Shown piece after piece: positions 1 through 6,869 of a stretch of 64,000 nucleotides of DNA. This DNA is from Pantoea sp. 1.19 (GTDB taxonomy: Bacteria > Pseudomonadota > Gammaproteobacteria > Enterobacterales > Enterobacteriaceae), in contig NZ_MRBS01000001.1 in NCBI RefSeq assembly GCF_001922585.1, positions 434,001 to 498,000 on the forward strand, read 5' to 3'. A program made the translations under genes and the position numbers. A model generated the notes under the pieces. The model saw only the letters and a list, made by a program, of their open reading frames with translations, ran no database searches and had not been told where the DNA came from. Each line of letters starts with the position of its first letter. Within the stretch, counting starts at the first letter, position 1.

Positions 1-22
1 CTCACCGCGCGGGCAGGATAAG

Positions 23-568
23 TTATTGCGGCGCGTTTGTTAAGGGCCCGGCGCCGCGGCTGAAGAACAGGGTGACGCGGGCAACCTCAATTCCCCATTT
101 TTTCAGTGAGGTGACGTTAAGCAGATGCTCGCTGTCCTGCTGATAAATCCAGTCATCAAAATGCAGACGCCAGCTGCTGCCGTCGGTTTTCACCTCCATC
201 TCATAGCGCCAGTTAAACGCATTGCCGGCAGCATGGCCTTTCGCTACGCCAATGATATCACCGGCGGTGCCCTCATAGCTGCCATCGGCCAGTCGGCGGA
301 TCCGCCAAATCCGCTGCTGCTTTTCACCGTCGTCATACACAAAATGCTCGTTCAGCGTCAGGGTATCGCCCTGCACATCGCCATTGATGGTCACGTGGAA
401 GCGGCGAATCTGCTTACCGCTGTAGTTTTGAACCATTCCCCAGGCCTGAGTCTGGCCGGAAAAATAGCGGAAGATATCAATTTTCGGCGTCGCGGATTGA
501 TACTCTTCCACCGCCGTGCTGCAGCCTGCTAACAGTAAGCACAGCCCTAACCAGAGCGCCTTGACCAT
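23..568 (-). CDS. DUF3833 family lipoprotein
   Basis: The 181-residue product starts with a lipoprotein signal peptide ending in the lipobox LLAGC (Cys about residue 16), so it should be lipid-anchored in the envelope. The rest resembles the DUF3833 family, which has no established biochemical role. I start it at the ATG at 568 because GGAG lies just upstream and the lipobox then sits at normal depth; a TTG four codons earlier is less likely. It is the last gene of the compact operon led by the MlrA-like regulator, one base after the preceding stop. By association it probably takes part in envelope lipid handling; this is inference. Confidence 0.8.
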   Translation of the reverse strand: MVKALWLGLCLLLAGCSTAVEEYQSATPKIDIFRYFSGQTQAWGMVQNYSGKQIRRFHVTINGDVQGDTLTLNEHFVYDDGEKQQRIWRIRRLADGSYEGTAGDIIGVAKGHAAGNAFNWRYEMEVKTDGSSWRLHFDDWIYQQDSEHLLNVTSLKKWGIEVARVTLFFSRGAGPLTNAPQ

Positions 569-569
569 A

Positions 570-1082
570 TTAACCTCCAATAAGCGACCGACGTTCCTGC
601 GGATACTCGGTGCGGGGTGAGAGCCAGATAGCTAAAAATGCATCGCGAAAGGCCGGATCAAAGCGTGGCCCGATAGATTGCCAGCGCGCGCCCGGTCTGG
701 CCGCCTGCCACCAGAACTGACCGCCGCTGTCGCTGGCGTGAAACGCCAGCCGCGCGCCGGGGGTAACATCCGGCCAGACCGGGGTCAGCGCCTGCAGCCA
801 GCGTTCCCGCTGCGCGGCATCGGCAATGCCCTGCGCTTGCCACTGATCGCGCGTGGCCTCCAGCAGATCGTCGCGGGCGATCTCACGGCGATAGGTAATC
901 ACCAGCGCCAGCGGCCACTGGTCGGCCTGGTAGCGTCCCTGCGGCGTAAACAGCTGTGAATCGTACAGAGTAAACGGTCCCCAGGTGAGGGTGGCGGCAC
1001 CGACCTTTTTCCACCCCAGCCAGTCGGTGGCATGCAGGGCAGAGGAACTGAACAGCAACAGTAAGAGCAGCAAAATGCGCAT
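570..1082 (-). CDS. Exported chalcone-isomerase-like protein
   Basis: The 170-residue protein has a hydrophobic, leucine-rich signal peptide (residues 1-18, cleavage near ALHA-TD), so it is predicted to be periplasmic. After it comes a chalcone-isomerase-like fold segment (LTWGPFTLYDSQLFTP and a later GARLAFHAS stretch). Bacterial members of this family are not flavonoid enzymes; fatty-acid binding has been suggested for the fold. It starts 3 bases after the DUF2878 gene stop and ends one base before the DUF3833 gene. This trio next to a Cfa-type methyltransferase recurs in other gammaproteobacteria. Ligand and activity are unknown. Confidence 0.75.
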   Translation of the reverse strand: MRILLLLLLLFSSSALHATDWLGWKKVGAATLTWGPFTLYDSQLFTPQGRYQADQWPLALVITYRREIARDDLLEATRDQWQAQGIADAAQRERWLQALTPVWPDVTPGARLAFHASDSGGQFWWQAARPGARWQSIGPRFDPAFRDAFLAIWLSPRTEYPQERRSLIGG

Positions 1083-1085
1083 GAT

Positions 1086-1559
1086 TCACCTCCGGTTGGC
1101 CAGCCAGCCGCTGGCAGACAGAAACAGCGCCCATCCCAGCGCCAGCAGCGGCCAGACCCGCCACGGCGACGCCATCAGTGTCATCGCACCCAGCCGCTCA
1201 CCCATCCAGTAACTGAACGGCCCGCCCAGCGCGCCGGCCAGTAGCAGCCAGAGCGTCCGCGGACGAAAACGCTGCAGTAAATCGAGCCACCAGACGGCCC
1301 AGGCCAGCCAGAGTGCGACCATCCACAGCGGGATACCCGCGCTGTCGCTGAAGCGAAACAGCCCCAGCGCCAGCCACAGCGCATCCATTAGCAGCCCTGC
1401 GGCGCACAGCAGCAGCAGCAGCGGCCAGCGGCGCGGTGGATGCAGGCCGCAGGCCAGCAGCGCCAGCCCGGCCAGCGGCAGCGACGCGCGTCCGGCCACC
1501 GCGGCGGCCCAGAACAGGTCGAAGCCGACGGTCATTAACCAGAAGCGCGCCCGGTTCAT
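1086..1559 (-). CDS. DUF2878 family integral membrane protein
   Basis: The product is about 157 residues and almost entirely hydrophobic, with four to five predicted membrane helices separated by short arginine-containing loops. It matches the character of the DUF2878 family, of unknown function. The ATG at 1559 overlaps the stop of the upstream methyltransferase gene (ATGA), so translation is probably coupled. A longer reading with an upstream start would run into the methyltransferase gene and has no separate support. Its likely role is a membrane component of the lipid-modification operon; this is inferred from context only. Confidence 0.75.
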   Translation of the reverse strand: MNRARFWLMTVGFDLFWAAAVAGRASLPLAGLALLACGLHPPRRWPLLLLLCAAGLLMDALWLALGLFRFSDSAGIPLWMVALWLAWAVWWLDLLQRFRPRTLWLLLAGALGGPFSYWMGERLGAMTLMASPWRVWPLLALGWALFLSASGWLANRR

Positions 1560-2788
1560 TGCGGCCGCTGGGCGGTGAGCTGCAGCGTGCCGATGGTGCG
1601 AGCGATAAAACCGCCTTCGCAGTAGCTGAGGTAGAAGCACCACATACGGCGAAAGCGCTCGTCAAAGCCCATCTGACGCAGCTGCGGCCAGGCCTGTTCA
1701 AACCGACGCTGCCAGACATTGAGGGTGCGGGCATAATCGGGGCCTATTTCAAAATGATCCACCGGCGAGAAGTCGGTGTGCGCGGCCAGCGTTTCATCCA
1801 GCAGGCGCGGCGACGGCAAAAAACCGCCGGGGAAAATGTAGCGCTGGATAAAGTCCACGCCGCGGGCGTAGCTCTCGTAGCGATCATCACTGATGGTGAT
1901 GGCCTGGATGGCCATTCGTCCCCCCGGTTTCAGCAGCGTCTGGCAGCGGCTCAGGAAGGCGGGAATATAGGCTTTGCCCACTGCCTCGATCATCTCTATC
2001 GAGACCAGCTTGTCGTATACGCCGGTCAGATGACGGTAATCTTCACACAGCACGGTGACGCGGTCGCTCAGTCCGGCGTCGGCAATGCGCTGCTGACTAT
2101 AGAGGAACTGCTGCTGCGAAATGGTGGTCGTGGTGACTCGGCAGCCATACTCCCGGGCGGCGAACTCGGCCATGGCGCCCCAGCCGGTCCCAATCTCCAG
2201 CAGGTGATCGTCGGGCGTCAGCGCCAGCTGTTCGCACAGCCGACGCATTTTCGCCTGCTGCGCCGCCTCCAGCGTCATGTCGGGGTCGGCATACCAGGCG
2301 CTGGAGTAGAGCAGGGCTTCATCAAGGAAGCTGCGGTAAAAGTCGTTACCGAGGTCGTAGTGGGCAGCGATATTTTTCTTCGCCTGGCGCACGCTGTTGC
2401 GGCGCAGGGCGTGAATGACCGCGTTGAGCGGCCGGGTGAGCCAGCTCAGGCGGGCCTCCAGGCGATCCAGCAGCGGCAGATTACGCGCCAGCAGCACGAT
2501 AACCTGGGTCAAGTCGGGGGAGGACCAGTCGCCGTCCATATAGCTTTCGGCCGCGCCGATACTGCCACCGGTCAACAGGCGGCGCCACGCGCGCGGATGC
2601 TGAACAATCACCTCTGCCTGCAGGGTGCTGTGCGGATCGCCAAACTGCTGAACGCGCCCGTCTGGCTCGTGTAACGTCAGGCTGCCGGCCTGCAAGTGCG
2701 TCAGTAATTTCAAAACGCTGCGCCGCGCCGGGCTCAGCCGGCCGCGGGTTTTAACACTGCGTGACGATGTAATATCGCTCAGGCACAT
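1556..2788 (-). CDS. Cfa-type SAM-dependent fatty-acyl methyltransferase
   Basis: The 410-residue enzyme belongs to the cyclopropane-fatty-acyl-phospholipid synthase family, which adds a methylene or methyl group from S-adenosylmethionine to unsaturated acyl chains in membrane phospholipids. Visible features are the SAM motif LLEIGTGWGAMA, the SIEMIEAVG post-motif and the acyl-pocket signature FIQRYIFPGG. An N-terminal domain (about residues 30-120) carries the usual Cfa layout. Its place between DUF1365 and DUF2878 genes, beside an amine-oxidase-like flavoprotein, is typical of the paralogue linked with branched or furan fatty acids rather than housekeeping cfa. The product chemistry cannot be read from sequence. 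Confidence 0.88.
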   Translation of the reverse strand: MCLSDITSSRSVKTRGRLSPARRSVLKLLTHLQAGSLTLHEPDGRVQQFGDPHSTLQAEVIVQHPRAWRRLLTGGSIGAAESYMDGDWSSPDLTQVIVLLARNLPLLDRLEARLSWLTRPLNAVIHALRRNSVRQAKKNIAAHYDLGNDFYRSFLDEALLYSSAWYADPDMTLEAAQQAKMRRLCEQLALTPDDHLLEIGTGWGAMAEFAAREYGCRVTTTTISQQQFLYSQQRIADAGLSDRVTVLCEDYRHLTGVYDKLVSIEMIEAVGKAYIPAFLSRCQTLLKPGGRMAIQAITISDDRYESYARGVDFIQRYIFPGGFLPSPRLLDETLAAHTDFSPVDHFEIGPDYARTLNVWQRRFEQAWPQLRQMGFDERFRRMWCFYLSYCEGGFIARTIGTLQLTAQRPQ

Positions 2789-2791
2789 GAA

Positions 2792-3514
2792 CTATTTCCT
2801 CGACGTCGGGTGATCATAAACAGGGGCGCCCTTACGCCAGAGCTTGAACGCCTGCCAGTAAATGGCCAGCGCGGTGCGCAGGGTCATCAGCGGAAAGCGC
2901 CACAGCTGTTGGCGCAGCGTTGTCCGACTGAGCGGGAGCCGCCGTAGCCGCAGGGTGGCATCAAATTCACGACCCTGACGGTGATTTTCAATATGCACAT
3001 CCAGCGACGGACCCGGCGGCGTCAGCCGCCAGTGATAAACCATGTCCATCGGATTAAAAGGGGACACATGGAATGCCTTGTGGGTCGTTTCACTGCCGTC
3101 CGGACGCACCGCGTAGGTATGCCGCTCGTTCCATGGCGTATTTCGCACTTCTGCCAGCATCCAGCGTAGCCGGTCCTGTCTGTCATACAAATAGTAGAAG
3201 TTGACCGGGTTAAATGCGCAGCCGAAATACCGCAGTTGACATAGCAGCGTGACGCGGCCGCTCAGCGCCTCACCGGTCAGCGTCAGAATGCGCTGCTGAG
3301 CACGGGCCTTCAGCTCGTCCGGTTTGCCACCGCCAAGGTAGTCTTCGGCGCGGAAAGCCGCGGGAGCAAAGCGCTTCAGGCTAATGCCGCAGCGGGGCAG
3401 TTGATCAATCTCATCGAGATCAATCAGCGCCATAAAAATGCCGTAGCTGAAACTGTGCGTGACCGGGGTAAAGCGACGGTGGCGCACATGCCCCTGATAC
3501 AGCGCACTGTTCAT
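2792..3514 (-). CDS. DUF1365 family protein
   Basis: The 240-residue protein has the hallmarks of DUF1365: an N-terminal LYQGHVRHRRFTPVTHSFSY segment, a central FGCAFNPVNFYYLYD stretch and NTPWNERHTY, followed by HVSPFNPMDM. The function is not established; the family is almost always next to a flavin amine-oxidase-like gene and a Cfa-type gene, as here. Its start overlaps the upstream oxidase stop by four bases (ATGA), and its stop lies three bases before the methyltransferase start. A role in modifying or handling unsaturated acyl chains is the natural inference. Confidence 0.85.
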   Translation of the reverse strand: MNSALYQGHVRHRRFTPVTHSFSYGIFMALIDLDEIDQLPRCGISLKRFAPAAFRAEDYLGGGKPDELKARAQQRILTLTGEALSGRVTLLCQLRYFGCAFNPVNFYYLYDRQDRLRWMLAEVRNTPWNERHTYAVRPDGSETTHKAFHVSPFNPMDMVYHWRLTPPGPSLDVHIENHRQGREFDATLRLRRLPLSRTTLRQQLWRFPLMTLRTALAIYWQAFKLWRKGAPVYDHPTSRK

Positions 3515-4773
3515 CCGCGCAGCACCTCATCCAGGCCGGCAATCACGTCCAGCGCGCTGCGGACGCCATCTTCATGAAAACCGTTATAGCACCAGGCACC
3601 GCAGTACCAGGTGCGGCGGCGACCGTTAAATGCCAGCCGCTGCTGCTGGGCCGCCGGTGCGGCGGGACCAAATTGCGGATGGTGATAGACAAAGCGGCCC
3701 AGTACCCGTTTCGGATCGATCTCGCGGCGTGGATTAAGGGTGACGCAAAATGTCTCCGGCGCGCGGATCCCCTGCAGAATGTTCATATTGTAGGTGACGC
3801 TGGCGGCCAGGTTATCGGCTTGCCCCTGCGGATCAAGCTGGTAGTTCCAGCTGGCCCAGGCGCGGCGCTCGCGGGGCAGCAGCCGGGTATCAGTATGTAA
3901 AACTACCGGATTGGCCTGCCAAGGGATGGCGCTGAGCATCGCGCGTTCGTCGTCGCAGGGATCGGCCAGCATGGCCAGACTCTGGTCGCTGTGACAGGCA
4001 AAAATCACCTGATCATAATCGCGATCGCCCAGCGAGGAAGAGACGGTCACGCCGGTGGCGCTGCGGCGCACCTGGCGTACCGGCGTGTTTAACCGGATTG
4101 AAATCCGATCGTCGAGCTGGGCCAGCAGCTTTTCAATATAGTGGCGTGAACCACCGGGAATCACATACCACTGCGGACGGTTGACCAGGTCCAGCAGCCC
4201 GTGATGGTTGAAAAATTGCAAAAACAGCGACAGCGGCATGTCGCGTACGCGGGCCAGGCTGCCGGACCAGATTGCCGCGCCCATCGGCAGGATATAGTGG
4301 CGGGCAAAGAAGGGGGAGAACCCCTCGCGATCGAGGAAGTCACCGAGGGTAAGGGCCGGCACCGTGCCGGTTAACCACGCCTTACAGCGGCGATTAAAAC
4401 GCAGGATTTCGCCAATCAAGCCGTAAAAACTGGGGCTGAGCAGATTGCGCCGCTGGGCAAATAGCGTATTGAGCGAGTGGCCGTTGTAGCACAGGCCGCT
4501 TTCCGGGTTATCAACGGAAAAGCTCATTTCAGTCGGCTGACTGGCGATCCCCAGTTCGGCCAGCAGGCTGAGAAAACGGGGGTAGGTGCGGTCGTTAAAC
4601 ACAATAAATCCGGTGTCCACCGCGTAATCACGACCGTGTACCGTCACGTCCACGGTGGCGGTGTGCCCGCCGAGACGATCGGCCGACTCATAAAGATCCA
4701 CCTCAGCGCGGCCGGCTAATTTCCAGCAGCAGCTGAGGCCGGCAATACCACTGCCAATCACAGCGATTTTCAA
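3511..4773 (-). CDS. FAD-dependent amine-oxidase-like oxidoreductase
   Basis: The 420-residue flavoprotein starts directly with a Rossmann dinucleotide-binding motif (VIGSGIAGLSCCWKLAG) followed by YESADRLGGHTATVDV, the FAD-contact region of the NAD(P)-binding amine-oxidase family. The C-terminal GAWCYNGFHEDGVRSA segment supplies the second FAD contact. Homologues beside Cfa-type and DUF1365 genes are members of the singlet-oxygen (RpoE-ChrR) response in Rhodobacter and have been tied to acyl-chain desaturation or oxidation in furan fatty acid formation; that is literature knowledge, not seen here. The gene lies three bases after the SDR stop, inside the operon. Confidence 0.85.
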   Translation of the reverse strand: MKIAVIGSGIAGLSCCWKLAGRAEVDLYESADRLGGHTATVDVTVHGRDYAVDTGFIVFNDRTYPRFLSLLAELGIASQPTEMSFSVDNPESGLCYNGHSLNTLFAQRRNLLSPSFYGLIGEILRFNRRCKAWLTGTVPALTLGDFLDREGFSPFFARHYILPMGAAIWSGSLARVRDMPLSLFLQFFNHHGLLDLVNRPQWYVIPGGSRHYIEKLLAQLDDRISIRLNTPVRQVRRSATGVTVSSSLGDRDYDQVIFACHSDQSLAMLADPCDDERAMLSAIPWQANPVVLHTDTRLLPRERRAWASWNYQLDPQGQADNLAASVTYNMNILQGIRAPETFCVTLNPRREIDPKRVLGRFVYHHPQFGPAAPAAQQQRLAFNGRRRTWYCGAWCYNGFHEDGVRSALDVIAGLDEVLRG

Positions 4774-4776
4774 GGC

Positions 4777-5493
4777 CTACCTCGCAATACGTTGCGTTAA
4801 CCGGCGCTGTAGCGCGGCCGGTAAAAGCGCCGTCAGGCGCATAATCAGGGCAAAAAACCACGGGAAAGCAATTTCCGCTCGCCCCTTGTCCAGCCCGCGC
4901 ATAATGGTGCGCGACGCCTGTTCGGCGGTGATTATCATCGGCATGGGAAAATCATTTCGCTGGGTGAGCGGCGTATCGACAAAGCCGGGCAGGATCAGCG
5001 ACAGGGCAATCTGCCGGCGCTGTAAATCCTGCGCCAGGCTGCGGGTAAAATAGGCCAGTGCAGCCTTTGAGGCGCCGTAGGCTTCGGCGCGCGGCAGCGG
5101 GACCAGGCCGGCGGTGGAGCCGACCAGCGCCACGCGGCTGCCTGCCGACAGCTGTGGCAGCAGCACATCCAGACAGTTGACCGGACCGAGAAAATTGGTC
5201 CGCAGCACCCGCTCGACTTTTTCCGCCTCAACCACGCCGTGATCCAGGTATTCACAGGTGCCCGCGCAGAGGATAACCAGGTCGGCGGTGACGCCGTTCA
5301 GGCGTTCGCGGGTCTGCGCCAGATCGGTAATATCAAAGGCCAGCGTCTGCAGGCCCGGCAGTGAATCGGCCAGCGCCTGCAGGCGCCCGGCGTGGCGGCC
5401 GCAGGCTATTACCGTCCAGCCTGTGCGGACATAGTCCCGCACCAGCTGTTCGCCTATGCCGGAGGTCGCACCGGTAATCAAGACGCGTTTCAT
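4777..5493 (-). CDS. Short-chain dehydrogenase/reductase
   Basis: This 238-residue classical SDR has the nucleotide-binding TGATSGIGEQL motif at its N-terminus, ILCAGTCEYLDHG in place of the NNAG motif, and the catalytic Ser-Tyr-Lys set in GSTAGLVPLPRAEAYGASKAA. The C-terminus (residues about 215-238) is hydrophobic then basic, which may place it at the membrane. Its ATG overlaps the stop of the upstream SnoaL-like gene (ATGA). The substrate is unknown; given its partners, a lipid-derived carbonyl or alcohol is plausible. Confidence 0.88.
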   Translation of the reverse strand: MKRVLITGATSGIGEQLVRDYVRTGWTVIACGRHAGRLQALADSLPGLQTLAFDITDLAQTRERLNGVTADLVILCAGTCEYLDHGVVEAEKVERVLRTNFLGPVNCLDVLLPQLSAGSRVALVGSTAGLVPLPRAEAYGASKAALAYFTRSLAQDLQRRQIALSLILPGFVDTPLTQRNDFPMPMIITAEQASRTIMRGLDKGRAEIAFPWFFALIMRLTALLPAALQRRLTQRIAR

Positions 5494-5933
5494 GGCTGCA
5501 ATCTCCTTTTTAGTCGACGGACCAGCGCACCGACCAGCGGCAGCTGCTCATAGAACATGGCACCGAGGTCATAATAATCTTGCTGGAAAATGATGCGGTC
5601 ATCGGCGAACTGCAGCCAGCTACAGCCTGGCAACGTTAACGGAGCGCCGCGCCGCAGGGCCGGATGCGCATAATGCATGTGCCAGACAATCACTGCGCCG
5701 GCCGGGGTCAGCTCGCAGGTAGCGATGCTAAAGCGACAGTAGCGCAGGTTTTTCAGCAGGTCAGCAAAATAGCGCCGCAGCAGCGGCAGGCCCCGGTGCT
5801 CGCCAACCGGGTCGACCAGGCGGGCATCGGGATGGTAGAGGCTATCCAGCTCCGGCAGTCGCCGGGTCTCCAGCGACTGATAAAAATCCACCAGCGCCAT
5901 CAGGATAGTTTGCTGAGCCTGCTGTGGGGCCAT
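5490..5933 (-). CDS. SnoaL/NTF2-like small protein
   Basis: The product is about 147 residues and fits the NTF2-like (SnoaL) fold: an N-terminal helix with a LYHPDARLVDPVG segment, then a curved-sheet region WHMHYAHP and a late FQQDYYDLGAMFYEQLP stretch. Such proteins are either small isomerase/hydrolase-type enzymes or ligand binders. I start it at the ATG at 5933, which shares one base with the regulator's stop (TGATG), instead of a longer form reading back into the regulator. It is the first structural gene after the MlrA-type regulator, so the two are probably co-translated. Confidence 0.8.
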   Translation of the reverse strand: MAPQQAQQTILMALVDFYQSLETRRLPELDSLYHPDARLVDPVGEHRGLPLLRRYFADLLKNLRYCRFSIATCELTPAGAVIVWHMHYAHPALRRGAPLTLPGCSWLQFADDRIIFQQDYYDLGAMFYEQLPLVGALVRRLKRRLQP

Positions 5934-6676
5934 CAGGGGGTCTCTCCAGGCTGACAGGCGCTGATCGGATATCCCTGACGCTGCCACTCCGTTACCTGCG
6001 CCATTTGCGGACGGGTCAGGGGCTTGTCACTGCACAGTAGCACATGCTGACCGGCAAAATGTTCGGGCTTCAGGGTCGTTAAAGGTTCTGCCAGTACGGT
6101 GATGCGCCAGCCCTTTTGCGACAGGCGTAGCGCTTCCAGCCACAGACGGGTGCGATCCTTGCAGTGCCAGCCGACCAGCAGAGCATCATCACCGGCTTTT
6201 TTACGCGCGCCGGCCAGGCAAAAGCAGGCGTATTCCGTCAGCATGCCATCCAGGACGCTGAGTAACACCTTTGCCGTGCTCTGATCGAGGCTCAAACGCT
6301 GGCGTAGCGGCTGCCAGACGCGATCGATGACGGCGTCTATTGGGTATTCACGGCCCAGATTAAACAGGCGGGTGCGCAGCTTGCCGGGCCGCTGCTGACG
6401 TAATTCGTTCGCGATTTCGTCCTGCAGTTTGCTCCAGCTGTCTTGCGCGTCGACCTGTTGACCTTCCAGCAGGTCCCGCACTTTGCCCACGGGAATGCCG
6501 CTGTCAATCCAGCGTTTAATTTCGAGTATGCGCGCCATATCGTCATCGTCAAACAGACGATGCCCGCCTTCGGTGCGCTGCGGTTTAAGTAAACCGTAAC
6601 GCCGCTGCCAGGCACGCAGGGTTATCGGGTTTATGCCGCAGCGTTCTGCGACGTCTCCAATGCTGTACAGGGCCAT
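5933..6676 (-). CDS. MlrA-like MerR-family transcriptional regulator
   Basis: The 247-residue protein has an N-terminal MerR helix-turn-helix (YSIGDVAERCGINPITLRAW, then QRRYGLLKPQRTEGGHRLF) and a C-terminal half of the cobalamin-domain-derived type. It is very similar along its length to E. coli MlrA, the activator of csgD and curli. The DxHxxG cobalamin-binding motif of CarH/LitR photoreceptors is not visible, as in MlrA. It heads the lipid operon and is followed by it without a gap. A perfect inverted repeat containing TTGTACA lies 48-80 bases upstream and is its likely autoregulatory site. Whether it is the csgD regulator itself or a paralogue dedicated to this operon is unresolved. Confidence 0.85.
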   Translation of the reverse strand: MALYSIGDVAERCGINPITLRAWQRRYGLLKPQRTEGGHRLFDDDDMARILEIKRWIDSGIPVGKVRDLLEGQQVDAQDSWSKLQDEIANELRQQRPGKLRTRLFNLGREYPIDAVIDRVWQPLRQRLSLDQSTAKVLLSVLDGMLTEYACFCLAGARKKAGDDALLVGWHCKDRTRLWLEALRLSQKGWRITVLAEPLTTLKPEHFAGQHVLLCSDKPLTRPQMAQVTEWQRQGYPISACQPGETP

Positions 6677-6723
6677 TCGTACTCTCTTTGCGTTGCTCTG
6701 TCCTAATAGTGGCTAAGGTTGGC

Positions 6724-6756
6724 AACTTGTACAAGATTTTTTTAATTGTACAAGTT
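6724..6756. promoter_or_regulatory. Inverted-repeat operator of MlrA/LitR type
   Basis: AACTTGTACA (6724-6733) and TGTACAAGTT (6747-6756) form a perfect 10-base inverted repeat around a 13-base AT-rich spacer. The sites known for MlrA and class II LitR regulators are TGTACA half-sites separated by about 12 bases, so this is very probably where the adjacent regulator binds. It lies between the divergent regulator gene and dinG. The proximal arm contains TTGTAC, which could serve as the -35 element of the regulator promoter with a long (about 19 base) spacer; that part is inference. Confidence 0.75.
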
Positions 6757-6869
6757 CGTCGGCCGTCCATGGAGACGAGGGAAAGCGGTACGTCCGGCAC
6801 CAGCGTCAGATTGTTCTGCCTGCCGCATCGTGACACAATGCCGCTTCATTTCGTAAGATTCAGGTTGTC

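Noticed and set aside
1436-2674. Long open frame on the plus strand opposite the Cfa-type gene
   Set aside because: The translation is rich in Arg, Gln, Gly and His with no domain, typical of a shadow frame in GC-rich DNA; the opposite strand encodes a clear enzyme.
6757-6869. LexA (SOS) box expected upstream of dinG
   Set aside because: No CTGT-N8-ACAG or close variant could be found, so no site is reported.
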